This document shows positions 54,207-62,523 of a stretch of DNA of 64,000 bases, piece after piece. Position numbers and translations under genes: made by a program. Source of the stretch: CAVVAH01 sp963746175 (GTDB lineage: Bacteria > Actinomycetota > Actinomycetes > JACCUZ01); assembly GCA_963746175.1 (NCBI GenBank), contig CAVVAH010000004.1, positions 1 to 64,000 of the forward strand, written 5' to 3'. Numbering within the stretch: the first letter of the stretch is position 1; every line of letters begins with the position of its first letter. The notes under the pieces were generated by a model. That model saw nothing but the letters and a program-made list of their open reading frames with translations, was not told the origin of the DNA and made no database searches.

Positions 54207-54262
54207 GGTGAGGTTCCTGCCGTCCGTCTCTCGCTGTGCTGTCGGTCCTGTCTATCTGCTGG

Positions 54263-54952
54263 TCAGTGCGAGTAGCCGTAGACACCCCGGGACTGGTCGC
54301 GCACGAGCCGCCCGGACTCCAGCTCGATGACCCGCCGGCGCATCTGGTCGACGATGTCGTCGTCGTGGGTCGCCATCACCACGGTGGTCCCCGTGCGGTT
54401 GATCCGGTCCAGCAGCCGCATGATCCCGACGCTGGTGAGGGGGTCGAGGTTGCCGGTCGGCTCGTCGGCGATGAGGATCATCGGCCGGTTGACGAAGGCC
54501 CGCGCGATCGCGACCCGCTGCTGCTCGCCGCCGGACAGCTCGTCCGGCCGCCGGCCCTCCTTGCCCTTGAGCCCGACGAGGTCGAGGACCTCGGGCACCA
54601 CCTTGGCGATCTGCTGGCGCGGCCGGCCGATCACCTCGAGGGCGAACGCGACGTTCTCCGACACGGTCTTGTTGGGGAGCAGCCGGAAGTCCTGGAAGAC
54701 GGTGCCGACCTGCCGACGCAGCGCCGGGACCTTCCAGCTGGACAGCCGGGCCAGGTCCTTGCCGGCGACGTGCACCTGGCCGCTGGTCGCCCGCTCCTCC
54801 TTGAGGACGAGCCGGAGGAAGGTCGACTTGCCGGATCCGGACTGCCCGACCAGGAAGACGAACTCGCCCTTGCCGATCTCGACGGAGACGTCGTTCAGGG
54901 CGGGCCGGGTCTGGTTCGGGTACAGCTTGGTGACGTGCTGCAGGCGGATCAC
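54263..54952 (-). CDS. ftsE: Cell-division ATP-binding protein FtsE
   Basis: This 229-residue ABC ATPase has Walker A GQSGSGKST, Q-loop GTVFQDFRLL, signature LSGGEQQRVAIARAF and Walker B ILIADEPTGNLD. It partners FtsX at the divisome. FtsE proteins start near IRLQHVTKLYP, so I choose the GTG at 54952 rather than an ATG at 55003; a TAGTGA box 7 nt upstream agrees. Two terminators stand between it and the surface-protein gene, so it has its own promoter. Confidence 0.93.
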   Translation of the reverse strand: MIRLQHVTKLYPNQTRPALNDVSVEIGKGEFVFLVGQSGSGKSTFLRLVLKEERATSGQVHVAGKDLARLSSWKVPALRRQVGTVFQDFRLLPNKTVSENVAFALEVIGRPRQQIAKVVPEVLDLVGLKGKEGRRPDELSGGEQQRVAIARAFVNRPMILIADEPTGNLDPLTSVGIMRLLDRINRTGTTVVMATHDDDIVDQMRRRVIELESGRLVRDQSRGVYGYSH

Positions 54953-55039
54953 GAAGGCATCACTACCGGGCGTCGGAGGGGGTCGCAGGCTTCTCAGGTC
55001 CATCGGCCTGTCCTGCCGCCCACTGTACGCAGCAGACGA

Positions 55040-55069
55040 CGAAGGGCCCCGGAGATCCGGGGCCCTTCG
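55040..55069. terminator. Perfect hairpin between LPXTG gene and ftsE
   Basis: Perfect 13-bp arms CGAAGGGCCCCGG and complement around AGAT. It is the second of two stems after the surface-protein stop. Confidence 0.75.
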
Positions 55070-55099
55070 GTCGTGTCGTCCGAGCGGTCACCGCGTGAC

Positions 55100-55130
55100 G
55101 GAAGGCCCCGGACGACGTCCGGGGCCTTCC
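55100..55130. terminator. Perfect hairpin after LPXTG gene
   Basis: Perfect 14-bp arms GGAAGGCCCCGGAC and complement around GAC, 32 nt past the LPXTG stop on the minus strand. Confidence 0.8.
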
Positions 55131-55162
55131 GACATCTCACCGGTCAGAAGACCGGCACCGGC

Positions 55163-57847
55163 TCACGCGCCGTGCCTCCCGATGGTCCGGGGGCGTGAGA
55201 CCGCCATGAGGCTGATCCCCATGAGGAGCATGAGGCCGCCGATCCCGACCGCCGCCCCGAGCGGCAGGCCCGCTCCGGTGTGCGGCAGCTTCGTCGGCTG
55301 CCCGGCCGGCGGCTTGTGCCCCTGCTTCACCGGCAGCACCTCCGTCACCGGCGTCGACACCTCGTTCGACGGCGTTGCCGGGACCGAGGCCGATCGCACC
55401 GCGGCGGCGTTGAGCACGTCCACCGCGACGGTCTCCCCCTCGTCACCGGCAACCTCGTCGACGGTCACCTGGAAGGTGACCTGACGAGAGCTCCCTGCCG
55501 CCAGGTCGCCCAGCTGCCACGTGATCAGCCCGTGGGCGTCCGGACCGGTCACCGTGCAGGTCCCGGCGCCGATGCACGCGGCCGAGCCGGCCTTGTACGT
55601 CGCGGCCGCCGAGCCCGGTCGAGCCGGGTCGGAGCCTGGAACGTAGTCCGTGACGACGACGCCGGACTGCCCCAGGGAGCCGGTGGCGGACACCGTCATG
55701 GTGTACGTCAGCGTGTCACCGAACCCGACGACGACGCCGTTGCCCGCGACCGGGGTGACGGCCTTGGAGATGGTCAGGGCACCGGTCTTGCGGGTGTTGG
55801 TGAACGTGACCGCCGAGCCGACCGCGACGGCGCCACCCGCCGGGACGACCGACTTCTGCTGCCAGTTCGGGGTCGACCGCTCGGTGACCGTGCAGGTCAG
55901 GCCGACGGGGATCTGCCCCGTCGAGCCGCTGGCGGACGTCCCGCTCGGGACCGCCACCGTGACCTTCTGGTCGTACGCGGTACCAGGGCAGTCGACGTCG
56001 AAGACGAAGGACGTCTCCGCACCGTTGACGGCACCCTCGAGCACCTTCGTGACCGTGATGACCCCGGTCTGCGGGGTGACGGGCGGCGGGGTGACCGGCG
56101 GGGTCCGCGTGTTGACCACCTCGACCGTGATGGTGTCGTACGAGTCGATGGTGAAGGCACCCGACGGCGTGATCGACGTGAGCTCCCAGCCGGCAGGGAC
56201 GGTCGTCTCGGTCACCCGGCAGTCGATGCCGGACGGGAAGCCGCCCTTGTCCCACGTCCAGTCGTTCGCCTCGTTCAGGACGATGTCGTAGTCGTAGGCC
56301 GTGCCGTCGCAGTCCAGGCGGACCGTGAACGCCGTGCTGGCTCCGGCGGGCGCGCCCACGATGGTCTTGTGGATGTGCACGCGACCGGTCCGGCGCTTGT
56401 TGAGAGCCACGGCGGACACCTGCGAGGGAGTGCCGGAACCCACCGTGACGCTGTCAGGCGTGATGCCCTCCGGGTTCCACCCGTTCGGGACCTTGACCTC
56501 GGTCAGGGTGCACACCGTGCCCGTGGGGATGTTGCCCGTGGTGGCGACCCAGTGGTTGGCCGAGTTGAGGACGACGTCCTGGTCGTAGGTGGTGCCGGGG
56601 CAGTCGACGCGCACCGTGAAGGTGGTGCTGGCGCCGGCGACCGGCCCCTCCATGTCCTTCTTGAGCTTGATCTTGCCGAACTCCTGCGGCGGCAACGGGC
56701 ACTCCTTCGCGGTGCCCGTCTTCGCGGTACCGCTGTCCTCACTGCTGTTCCAGGAGAGCGTCAGCTGCTCGCCGCTCTGCACCAGGATCTGCTGGCCGTT
56801 GGTCACGTTGGGCACGGTGGTGCCGCCGTGGGTGAAGGAGAACGTCACGCTGTCGTGGGTGCCGGCGTCCAGCCCGGTGATCGTGACCTGCACACCGCCC
56901 TCGGTGCACTCCTGGGTGAAGGAACCGGACGGCTCCGTGACGACGGGCGGCGGGCAGTCCTTCGCCGAGCCCGACTTCGCGGTCCCCGAGGACTCGCCGC
57001 TGGTCCAGGACAGGGTCAGCTGCTCCCCGCTCTGCACCATCACCTGGTCACCCGTCGAGACCGAGCCCGACGTGTTCCCGTGCGTGAACGTCCAGGTCAC
57101 GTCGGAGTAGGTGCCCTCGTCGAGCTGCCCGATGGTGACCTGGACGCCGCCGTAGACGCACTCCTGGTCGTAGGAGCCCGTCGGCTTGACGACCTCCGGC
57201 GGCGTGAGCGTGCCGCAGTCGGACTTGCTGGTGATCTCACCGTCGTAGGTGTGCTTGACGCCCTGCTTGTCGGTGTAGTCACCGATGAGGTCGGGCTTGA
57301 GGTCCCCGGCGTGGACGGTCTTGCCGCGCCACACGCCGTCGCTCTTCCAGGTCTTGTTCGGGGTCTGACGGTGCATCAGGTGGCCGTTCGGACCGGTGAG
57401 CTTCACCGAGTCGTCGTCCACCGTGATGAAGACGTAGGGGTTGGAGTCGCTGCTGGTGGCGTGGCAGACGTTGACCGGCGTGTGCCCGGCCGGCTCGTGG
57501 CACGCCTTGCTCTTCCCGCTGAACGTCTTCGTCCAGCCCTTCGAGCCGTTGGGGTCGTCGTGAGCCGTGACGACGACCTCCCACGCGTAGCTCTTGTACT
57601 TGTCGGGCGCGTCGTACGTCTCGTGGAAGGAGGCGCCGAAGGTCGTGTCGTCGACCACGTCCTCGTCGATGGTCACCTTGACCGCGTTCGTCCCCGAGGC
57701 GTTGTAGCTCGCGAGCGACACCGCCAGCTGGTCGCAGTCAGCGACGACCGTCGGTGTGTGCGCGCTCGCAGACACCGCAACGATGCCCCCCAGCACCACC
57801 AGCGCGGCCGCGAGAACTGCGGACACCAAGGCCCTGATTCTGAACAC
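55163..57847 (-). CDS. LPXTG-anchored surface protein with DUF5979 repeats
   Basis: This 894-residue protein has a signal peptide (1-29), an N-terminal region with a CHATSSDSNPYVFITVDDDS motif (128-147), two copies of a roughly 75-residue module (224-298 and 309-383), three DUF5979-type beta domains (391-485, 488-580, 596-687; each with a conserved DCxGTxYD), a DUF11-like domain (690-830), and the sortase signal LPHTG at 854-858 before a helix and basic tail. It is predicted to be covalently attached to peptidoglycan by a class E or F sortase not found here. Function unknown; adhesion or wall scaffolding is typical. The GTG start follows GGAGGGG. Confidence 0.92.
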   Translation of the reverse strand: MFRIRALVSAVLAAALVVLGGIVAVSASAHTPTVVADCDQLAVSLASYNASGTNAVKVTIDEDVVDDTTFGASFHETYDAPDKYKSYAWEVVVTAHDDPNGSKGWTKTFSGKSKACHEPAGHTPVNVCHATSSDSNPYVFITVDDDSVKLTGPNGHLMHRQTPNKTWKSDGVWRGKTVHAGDLKPDLIGDYTDKQGVKHTYDGEITSKSDCGTLTPPEVVKPTGSYDQECVYGGVQVTIGQLDEGTYSDVTWTFTHGNTSGSVSTGDQVMVQSGEQLTLSWTSGESSGTAKSGSAKDCPPPVVTEPSGSFTQECTEGGVQVTITGLDAGTHDSVTFSFTHGGTTVPNVTNGQQILVQSGEQLTLSWNSSEDSGTAKTGTAKECPLPPQEFGKIKLKKDMEGPVAGASTTFTVRVDCPGTTYDQDVVLNSANHWVATTGNIPTGTVCTLTEVKVPNGWNPEGITPDSVTVGSGTPSQVSAVALNKRRTGRVHIHKTIVGAPAGASTAFTVRLDCDGTAYDYDIVLNEANDWTWDKGGFPSGIDCRVTETTVPAGWELTSITPSGAFTIDSYDTITVEVVNTRTPPVTPPPVTPQTGVITVTKVLEGAVNGAETSFVFDVDCPGTAYDQKVTVAVPSGTSASGSTGQIPVGLTCTVTERSTPNWQQKSVVPAGGAVAVGSAVTFTNTRKTGALTISKAVTPVAGNGVVVGFGDTLTYTMTVSATGSLGQSGVVVTDYVPGSDPARPGSAAATYKAGSAACIGAGTCTVTGPDAHGLITWQLGDLAAGSSRQVTFQVTVDEVAGDEGETVAVDVLNAAAVRSASVPATPSNEVSTPVTEVLPVKQGHKPPAGQPTKLPHTGAGLPLGAAVGIGGLMLLMGISLMAVSRPRTIGRHGA

Positions 57848-57878
57848 TCAAACCCCTCCAGACGTACTCAAAGGGGCC

Positions 57879-57977
57879 GGTCTCACCACTAGGCTCCCCG
57901 CGACCACCGAGCGCGCAGTGCCACTCGGGGTGACCGAAACTCCGGTCGCGGATCGCTGCCTTCCCCACCCTGAGACC
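57879..57977 (-). promoter_or_regulatory. Candidate structured leader RNA of the LPXTG gene
   Basis: On the transcript, GGTCTCA (57977-57971) can pair with TGAGACC (57885-57879) as a closing stem, and CCGCGACC (57951-57944) with GGTCGCGG (57905-57898) as an inner 8-bp stem, around a Ser/Gly-free 38-nt central loop that has its own small hairpin GACCG/CGGTC. The element lies about 30 nt upstream of the start codon. I do not recognise it as a known riboswitch. Confidence 0.4.
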
Positions 57978-58007
57978 CCCGCCGTGGGGCGGAGGTCCTG
58001 CGACGGA

Positions 58008-58036
58008 GTGTTACCCAGCGGCCACGGGGTTGACAA
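58008..58036 (-). promoter_or_regulatory. Candidate promoter of the LPXTG gene
   Basis: TTGTCA (complement of 58031-58036) and TAACAC (complement of 58008-58013) are spaced 17 nt, facing the LPXTG gene, giving a leader of about 150 nt that contains the structured element. Confidence 0.5.
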
Positions 58037-58136
58037 ACGTTTCGCCAAGTCTTCACGCAGCGTGACGCTCAGCCCGGGGCCAGAACCACCCGTCTGGAGC
58101 ATCAAGGTGGCCGAGCGGAGGAGGAGAGGCCCCTCG

Positions 58137-59249
58137 TCAGCCCGCCTTCTCGACCTGCTTGCGCCAGCGGATGCCGGCCTCGATGAAGTCGTCGATCTCG
58201 CCGTCCAGGACCGCGCCGGTGTTGCCGGTCTCGTGCTCGGTCCGGAGGTCCTTGACCATCTGGTAGGGGTGCAGCACGTAGGACCGCATCTGGTTGCCCC
58301 ACGATCCGCCGCTGTCACCCTTGAGGGCGTCCATCTCGGCCTTCTCCTCCTGCTTGCGGAGGAGCAGGAGGCGGGACTGCAGCACGCGCAGCGCGGCCGC
58401 GCGGTTCTGGATCTGCGACTTCTCGTTCTGGCAGGACACGACGATGCCCGTCGGGAGGTGGGTGATCCGTACCGCCGAGTCGGTGGTGTTGACCGACTGC
58501 CCGCCGGGTCCCGACGAGCGGAACACGTCGACCCGGATGTCGTTCTCGGGGATGTCGATGTGGTCGACCTGGTCCACGACCGGGAGCACCTCGACGCCGG
58601 CGAACGAGGTCTGCCGGCGGCCCTGGTTGTCGAAGGGGGAGATGCGGACCAGGCGGTGGGTGCCCTGCTCGACGGACAACGTGCCGTAGGCGTAGGGCAC
58701 GCTGACCTGGAAGGTGGCCGACTTCAGGCCGGCCTCCTCGGCGTACGAGGTGTCGAGCACCTCGGCGGGATAGCTGTGGCGCTCCGCCCAGCGCAGGTAC
58801 ATGCGCATGAGCATCTCGGCGAAGTCGGCGGCGTCGACGCCGCCGGCCTCGGCCCGGATCGTCACGAGCGCCTCGCGCTGGTCGTACTCCCCCGACAGCA
58901 GGGTGCGGACCTCGAGCTCGCCGAGCGTCTTCCGGATCGACCCCAGCTCCGCCTGGGCCTCCCTCAGCGTGTCGTCGTCGCTCTCGTCCTCGGCCAGCTC
59001 GAAGAGGATCCCGAGGTCGTCCAGCCGACGGCGCAGCGACTCGACCCGGTTGAGCTCACCCTGCAGGTGCGACAGCCGGCTGGTGACCTTCTGCGCGCGC
59101 TCCTGGTCGTCCCAGAGGTCGGGGGCGGCAGCCTGCTCGTTGAGGTCGACGAGGTCACGCCGCATCGCGTCGAGGTCCAGCACCGACTCGATGCTGCTCA
59201 GGGTCTGGTCGAGCTCCTTGAGCTCCTCGGAGACGTCGACGGCTGCCAC
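58137..59249 (-). CDS. prfB: Peptide chain release factor 2
   Basis: This 370-residue release factor reads UGA/UAA stops. The SPF recognition tripeptide is at 204-206 (RISPFDN) and the GGQ catalytic motif at 249-251 (SSGPGGQSVN). The frame is continuous: unlike E. coli prfB there is no programmed frameshift near codon 25. A TACGCT box lies 8 nt before the GTG at 59249. The order prfB-ftsE-ftsX is conserved in many bacteria; here a surface-protein gene has been placed between them. Confidence 0.96.
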   Translation of the reverse strand: MAAVDVSEELKELDQTLSSIESVLDLDAMRRDLVDLNEQAAAPDLWDDQERAQKVTSRLSHLQGELNRVESLRRRLDDLGILFELAEDESDDDTLREAQAELGSIRKTLGELEVRTLLSGEYDQREALVTIRAEAGGVDAADFAEMLMRMYLRWAERHSYPAEVLDTSYAEEAGLKSATFQVSVPYAYGTLSVEQGTHRLVRISPFDNQGRRQTSFAGVEVLPVVDQVDHIDIPENDIRVDVFRSSGPGGQSVNTTDSAVRITHLPTGIVVSCQNEKSQIQNRAAALRVLQSRLLLLRKQEEKAEMDALKGDSGGSWGNQMRSYVLHPYQMVKDLRTEHETGNTGAVLDGEIDDFIEAGIRWRKQVEKAG

Positions 59250-59257
59250 GTGCAGGA

Positions 59258-59263
59258 AGCGTA
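59258..59263 (-). promoter_or_regulatory. -10 box of prfB (probable leaderless promoter)
   Basis: TACGCT on the minus strand, 8 nt before the GTG at 59249. Confidence 0.4.
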
Positions 59264-59301
59264 CGCGACCGCGAACGGCACCCGGCCGGCCGACGCCGGG
59301 G

Positions 59302-60342
59302 TCATTGGTGGGTGGGGATCACCTCGTGCGAGCCGCCGTTGCTGCCGACGTAGACGATCCGGTCCCCCGCGCGCAGCACCTCGCACTCCACGTTGTCGTA
59401 GGCGAGGGTCCGTGCGTCCCGCACCACGGCGAGGACGGGCACGCCCAGCGTGAGCGGCGGCCGGCCCACCTCGGCGTCGGTCACCGCGCGTTCGAGCAGG
59501 TCCAGGCCGCTGCCCACCGCGATGAGGTCCTCGACGACCGCGACGGCCCGGGGGCTCTCGGTGGCGAGGCCGAGCAGCCGGCCGGCGGCGTCGGAGGTGG
59601 TGATCACCGAGGTCGCGCCGCTCTGCACCAGCAGGTCGGCGTTCTCCTCCTCGCGCACCGCTGCGACCACGGTGGCGTGCGGCGCGAGCTGCCGGACCGT
59701 CAACGTGGTGAGCACGGCCGCGTCGTCGCGGCTCACGGCGACGATGACCGCCTTCGCCTTCTCGACCTCGGCCTGGCGCATCACGTCGTCGCTCGTCGAG
59801 GAGCCGAGGACCGTGACCAACCCGTCGGCCGACGCCTGACGCACCGCCTCCGGGTCGCTCTCGACGACGACGATGTGGTCGGCCGGGATCTGCTGCTGCA
59901 GCAGTGCGCGCACCGCGCTGCGCCCCTTCGTGCCGTACCCGCAGACGACGACGTGGTGCTGCACGTGAGACCTCCAGCGGGCGACCCGGAACTGGTCGCG
60001 GGAACGTTCGGTCAGCACCTGGATCGTGGTGCCGACGAGGACGAGGACGAAGAGGAACCGCATCGGTGTGACGACGAGCGCGTTGGTGAGCCGGGCCGCG
60101 GTGGTGATGGGCGTGATGTCGCCGTAGCCGGTGGTGGAGAGCGTGACGGTGGTGTAGTACAGCGCGTCGATGGTCGAGAGGTGACCGTCCGCGGCGTCGT
60201 TGTAGCCGTCGCGCTCGAGGAGCACCACGCCCCAGTTCACGAGCACCACCGCCAGCGCGATGCCGACCCGTCGTCCGATCGCAGCGAGTGGTGCCACCGT
60301 CGCTCCGCGTGGCATGCGTAGCGGCCACCTCTGCTCGTCCAC
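59302..60342 (-). CDS. Potassium channel protein with RCK (TrkA-N) domain
   Basis: This 346-residue protein has two transmembrane helices around a pore loop with selectivity filter TLSTTGYGDITP (near 70), then an RCK/TrkA-N Rossmann domain (VVVCGYGTKGRSAVRALL) and a TrkA-C domain at the C-terminus (GDRIVYVGSN). It is a Kch/MthK-type K+ channel. The GTG at 60342 or an ATG nine codons later is the start. The c-di-AMP riboswitch gene next to it does not overlap it. Confidence 0.9.
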   Translation of the reverse strand: MDEQRWPLRMPRGATVAPLAAIGRRVGIALAVVLVNWGVVLLERDGYNDAADGHLSTIDALYYTTVTLSTTGYGDITPITTAARLTNALVVTPMRFLFVLVLVGTTIQVLTERSRDQFRVARWRSHVQHHVVVCGYGTKGRSAVRALLQQQIPADHIVVVESDPEAVRQASADGLVTVLGSSTSDDVMRQAEVEKAKAVIVAVSRDDAAVLTTLTVRQLAPHATVVAAVREEENADLLVQSGATSVITTSDAAGRLLGLATESPRAVAVVEDLIAVGSGLDLLERAVTDAEVGRPPLTLGVPVLAVVRDARTLAYDNVECEVLRAGDRIVYVGSNGGSHEVIPTHQ

Positions 60343-60593
60343 CGCACATTCTCACCACACCCGGCCGTTCGGCCCCCTCACCTGGTGCACACGGACCATC
60401 ACGTCGTGGTGCGAAAAGGCCGGGAAACCCCATGATCTCCATCACTTTTCGCGGTCCGGGGTCGATTTCGCGCCCGATCCGCCGGGTCGTGCCGCATGGT
60501 TGTCGCAGCACAAGTCCCCGCCCACCGGCGGGGCCCCGCCCGCGGACGCCGAGCCCTGCCACCCGCGAGCGTGCCCACGTACGTCGCTGTGGC

Positions 60594-60705
60594 AGGGACG
60601 GAGAACCCGAGCAAGTGGTCGCGCACGACGCGACCTCGGGGTGAAGCCGCGAGAGCGGCGGGGCACCTTCGCGCCCTAACCCGACAGGTCACTCTTCGCA
60701 GGCGG
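60594..60705 (+). promoter_or_regulatory. ydaO/yuaA-type c-di-AMP riboswitch
   Basis: The leader of the NlpC/P60 gene carries the ydaO hallmarks in order: GGGACGGAGAACCCGAG (60596-60612), CTCGGGGTGAAGCCGC (60635-60650), CTAACCCGACAGGTCACTC (60675-60693) and TTCGCAGGCG (60694-60703), ending 15 nt before the ATG. In actinobacteria this aptamer commonly precedes cell-wall hydrolase genes and turns them off when c-di-AMP is high. A cmsearch with RF00379 would settle it. Confidence 0.88.
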
Positions 60706-60719
60706 TACCGAAGGAACGC

Positions 60720-61205
60720 ATGTCCGCGACCCGTCTCGCCCCTGTCCGTCTGCTCACGACCTGCTGGGTCGTGATCGCTCTCGCCGCCACGATGTTCGCC
60801 GTCACGGCGGTGGGTCCGACCACGTCGAAGGCGTCCGCCTTCGTCTCCGCCGCACGGGCCGGCAGCGCCGCCGACTGGGCGCGCAGCCGCAAGGGCTCGC
60901 CGTACGCCTACGGCGCCACCGGCCCGCACCGCTTCGACTGCTCCGGCCTGACCCGGTGGGCGTACGCCCACGTGGGCAAGTCGCTGCCGCACTCGTCGTC
61001 CGCCCAGGTGCGCGACGTGAAACGGATCTGGCACCGCGGCAACGTCCGTCGTGGCGACCTGGTGTTCTTCACCAGCCGCGGCAGCGTCTACCACGTCGCG
61101 ATCTACGCCGGCCACGGCTACATCTGGCACGCGCCGTACTCGGGCACCCGGGTGCGCCGCGACCACATCTGGTCGAGCAGCGTCTTCTACGGCCGGGTGA
61201 GGTAG
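60720..61205 (+). CDS. Secreted NlpC/P60 peptidoglycan hydrolase
   Basis: This 161-residue protein has an N-terminal signal/anchor (LLTTCWVVIALAATMFAVTAV) and a C-terminal NlpC/P60 domain: catalytic Cys in YGATGPHRFDCSGLTRWAYA, His in GSVYHVAIYAGHG and a third polar residue in IWHAPYSG. It cuts stem peptides in peptidoglycan. Control by the ydaO riboswitch ties it to c-di-AMP and osmotic state, in line with the neighbouring K+ channel. Confidence 0.93.
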   Translation: MSATRLAPVRLLTTCWVVIALAATMFAVTAVGPTTSKASAFVSAARAGSAADWARSRKGSPYAYGATGPHRFDCSGLTRWAYAHVGKSLPHSSSAQVRDVKRIWHRGNVRRGDLVFFTSRGSVYHVAIYAGHGYIWHAPYSGTRVRRDHIWSSSVFYGRVR

Positions 61206-61209
61206 GGCG

Positions 61210-62519
61210 CTACCGCGGCCGGGCGAGGCCGAGCCGGCCGCTGCCCAGCCCGGGGAACGCGGCCGCCGCCGGCACGCCGCAGCGCTGCTCCAGCAGCTCG
61301 GCGAGGACCGCGCGGTAGTCGTTGGACGCCGGCAGGTCGCCGTGGTCGAGCGCCGGCTCGGCCAGGCCGTTCCAGGCGCCGTGCACCCGGCCGCCCACGA
61401 CGCCGCCGCCCAGCAGCAGCATCGCGTTGCCGTGCCCGTGGTCGAGCCCGCCCGAGGCGTTCTCCTCCACCCGGCGGCCGAACTCGGACAGCGTCACGAG
61501 GTTGACCCCGGCCATCGCCGGACCGAGGTCGGTCGCGAACGCCGCGAGCGCCTCGCCGAGCTCGGTGAGCTGTTGGGTCATCCAGCCGCCGTCGACGCGG
61601 CCGAGTCCCTGGTGCATGTCCCAGTCGCCGAAGTCGACGGTGGCCACCCGGAGGCCGACGCCGGACTTGATGAGCTGCGCGACGTCGCGCAGTGCCGAGC
61701 CGAGGTCGCCGTCGGGGTAGTCGGCGCCGTTCGCGGTCACGTAGTCGACGTCCTGCAGCGCGGCGGCCGTCCCGAGCGCCCCGAGGGTCAGCCGGGCCGG
61801 CGTCGCGACCTCGGCGCGTGCCCCGCGGTGCATCGCCGCCAGGGCGGCGCTCCACCGGGCCCGCTCCTCCGCGTCGTCGGCACCAGAGAGCGAGAAGTCG
61901 TCGACCGACCCGATGAGGAGCTCAGGCGCGGGGCCGATGAGGGCGCGCTGGTTCGCGTCGGCACCGACCCCCACGGTCGCGAAGGCACCGCCGGCACCCT
62001 GGGCCGAGCTCACCCGGTCCAGCCAGCCGGTGCGGACGCTGGAGCCGGGGGCGGCCCGCTCCATCTCCTCCATGGCCTGGAAGTGCGATCGGGTCGGGGC
62101 CGGCTGGCCCGCGGCGTGCACGACGCCGAAGGTCCCGGCGTCCCAGAACGGCTTCAGGGGCGACAGGGCCGGGTGCAGCCCGAAGGTCGCGTCCAGCGGC
62201 AGCAGCCGGCCGGACGGGATGCCGATGCCGGGTCGCGCCGCCGCGTAGGCCGGGTCGGCCGCGGGCACCACGGCGGACAGCCCGTCGAAGCCGCCGCGCA
62301 GCGACAGCACGACGAGCACGTCACCGGCGTACGCCGTGCCGGCGAAGGCCAGCCGCGTCGACGCGGTGTCGCGGACCAGCCCGCCGACCACGCCGAGCGC
62401 CACCGCCGCACCGGCCGCACCGAGCAGCCGGCGGCGGCTGAAGCCGGCCGGCTCGACGTGCCCGCACGAGCAGGACGATGCCGCATCGTCGTCCGGGCCG
62501 GTCGTGCCCGTGGGGGTTC

Positions 62520-62523
<4 letters not shown>
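61210..62523 (-). CDS. DUF1501 family Tat-exported protein
   Basis: This 437-residue protein has a twin-arginine signal (FSRRRLLGAAGAAVALGVVGG) and the DUF1501 core of the sulfatase/alkaline-phosphatase-like fold: VLVVLSLRGGFDGLSAVVPA, RSHFQAMEEMER, VATVDFGDWDMHQG, TLSEFGRRVEENASGGLDHGHGNAMLLLGG. Function unknown. It follows the DUF1800 gene with an ATGA overlap; the pair is a common two-gene unit whose products are both exported. Confidence 0.92.

Noticed and set aside
55280..57892. 870-codon frame opposite the LPXTG gene
   Set aside because: Antisense shadow; its sequence is Arg/Asp/Gly repeats without signal or domain, and the sense strand has signal peptide, repeats and a sorting signal.
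58031..58036. TTGACA on the plus strand, as a -35 box
   Set aside because: Nothing is transcribed rightwards there; the complement fits better as the -35 (TTGTCA) of the leftward LPXTG gene.
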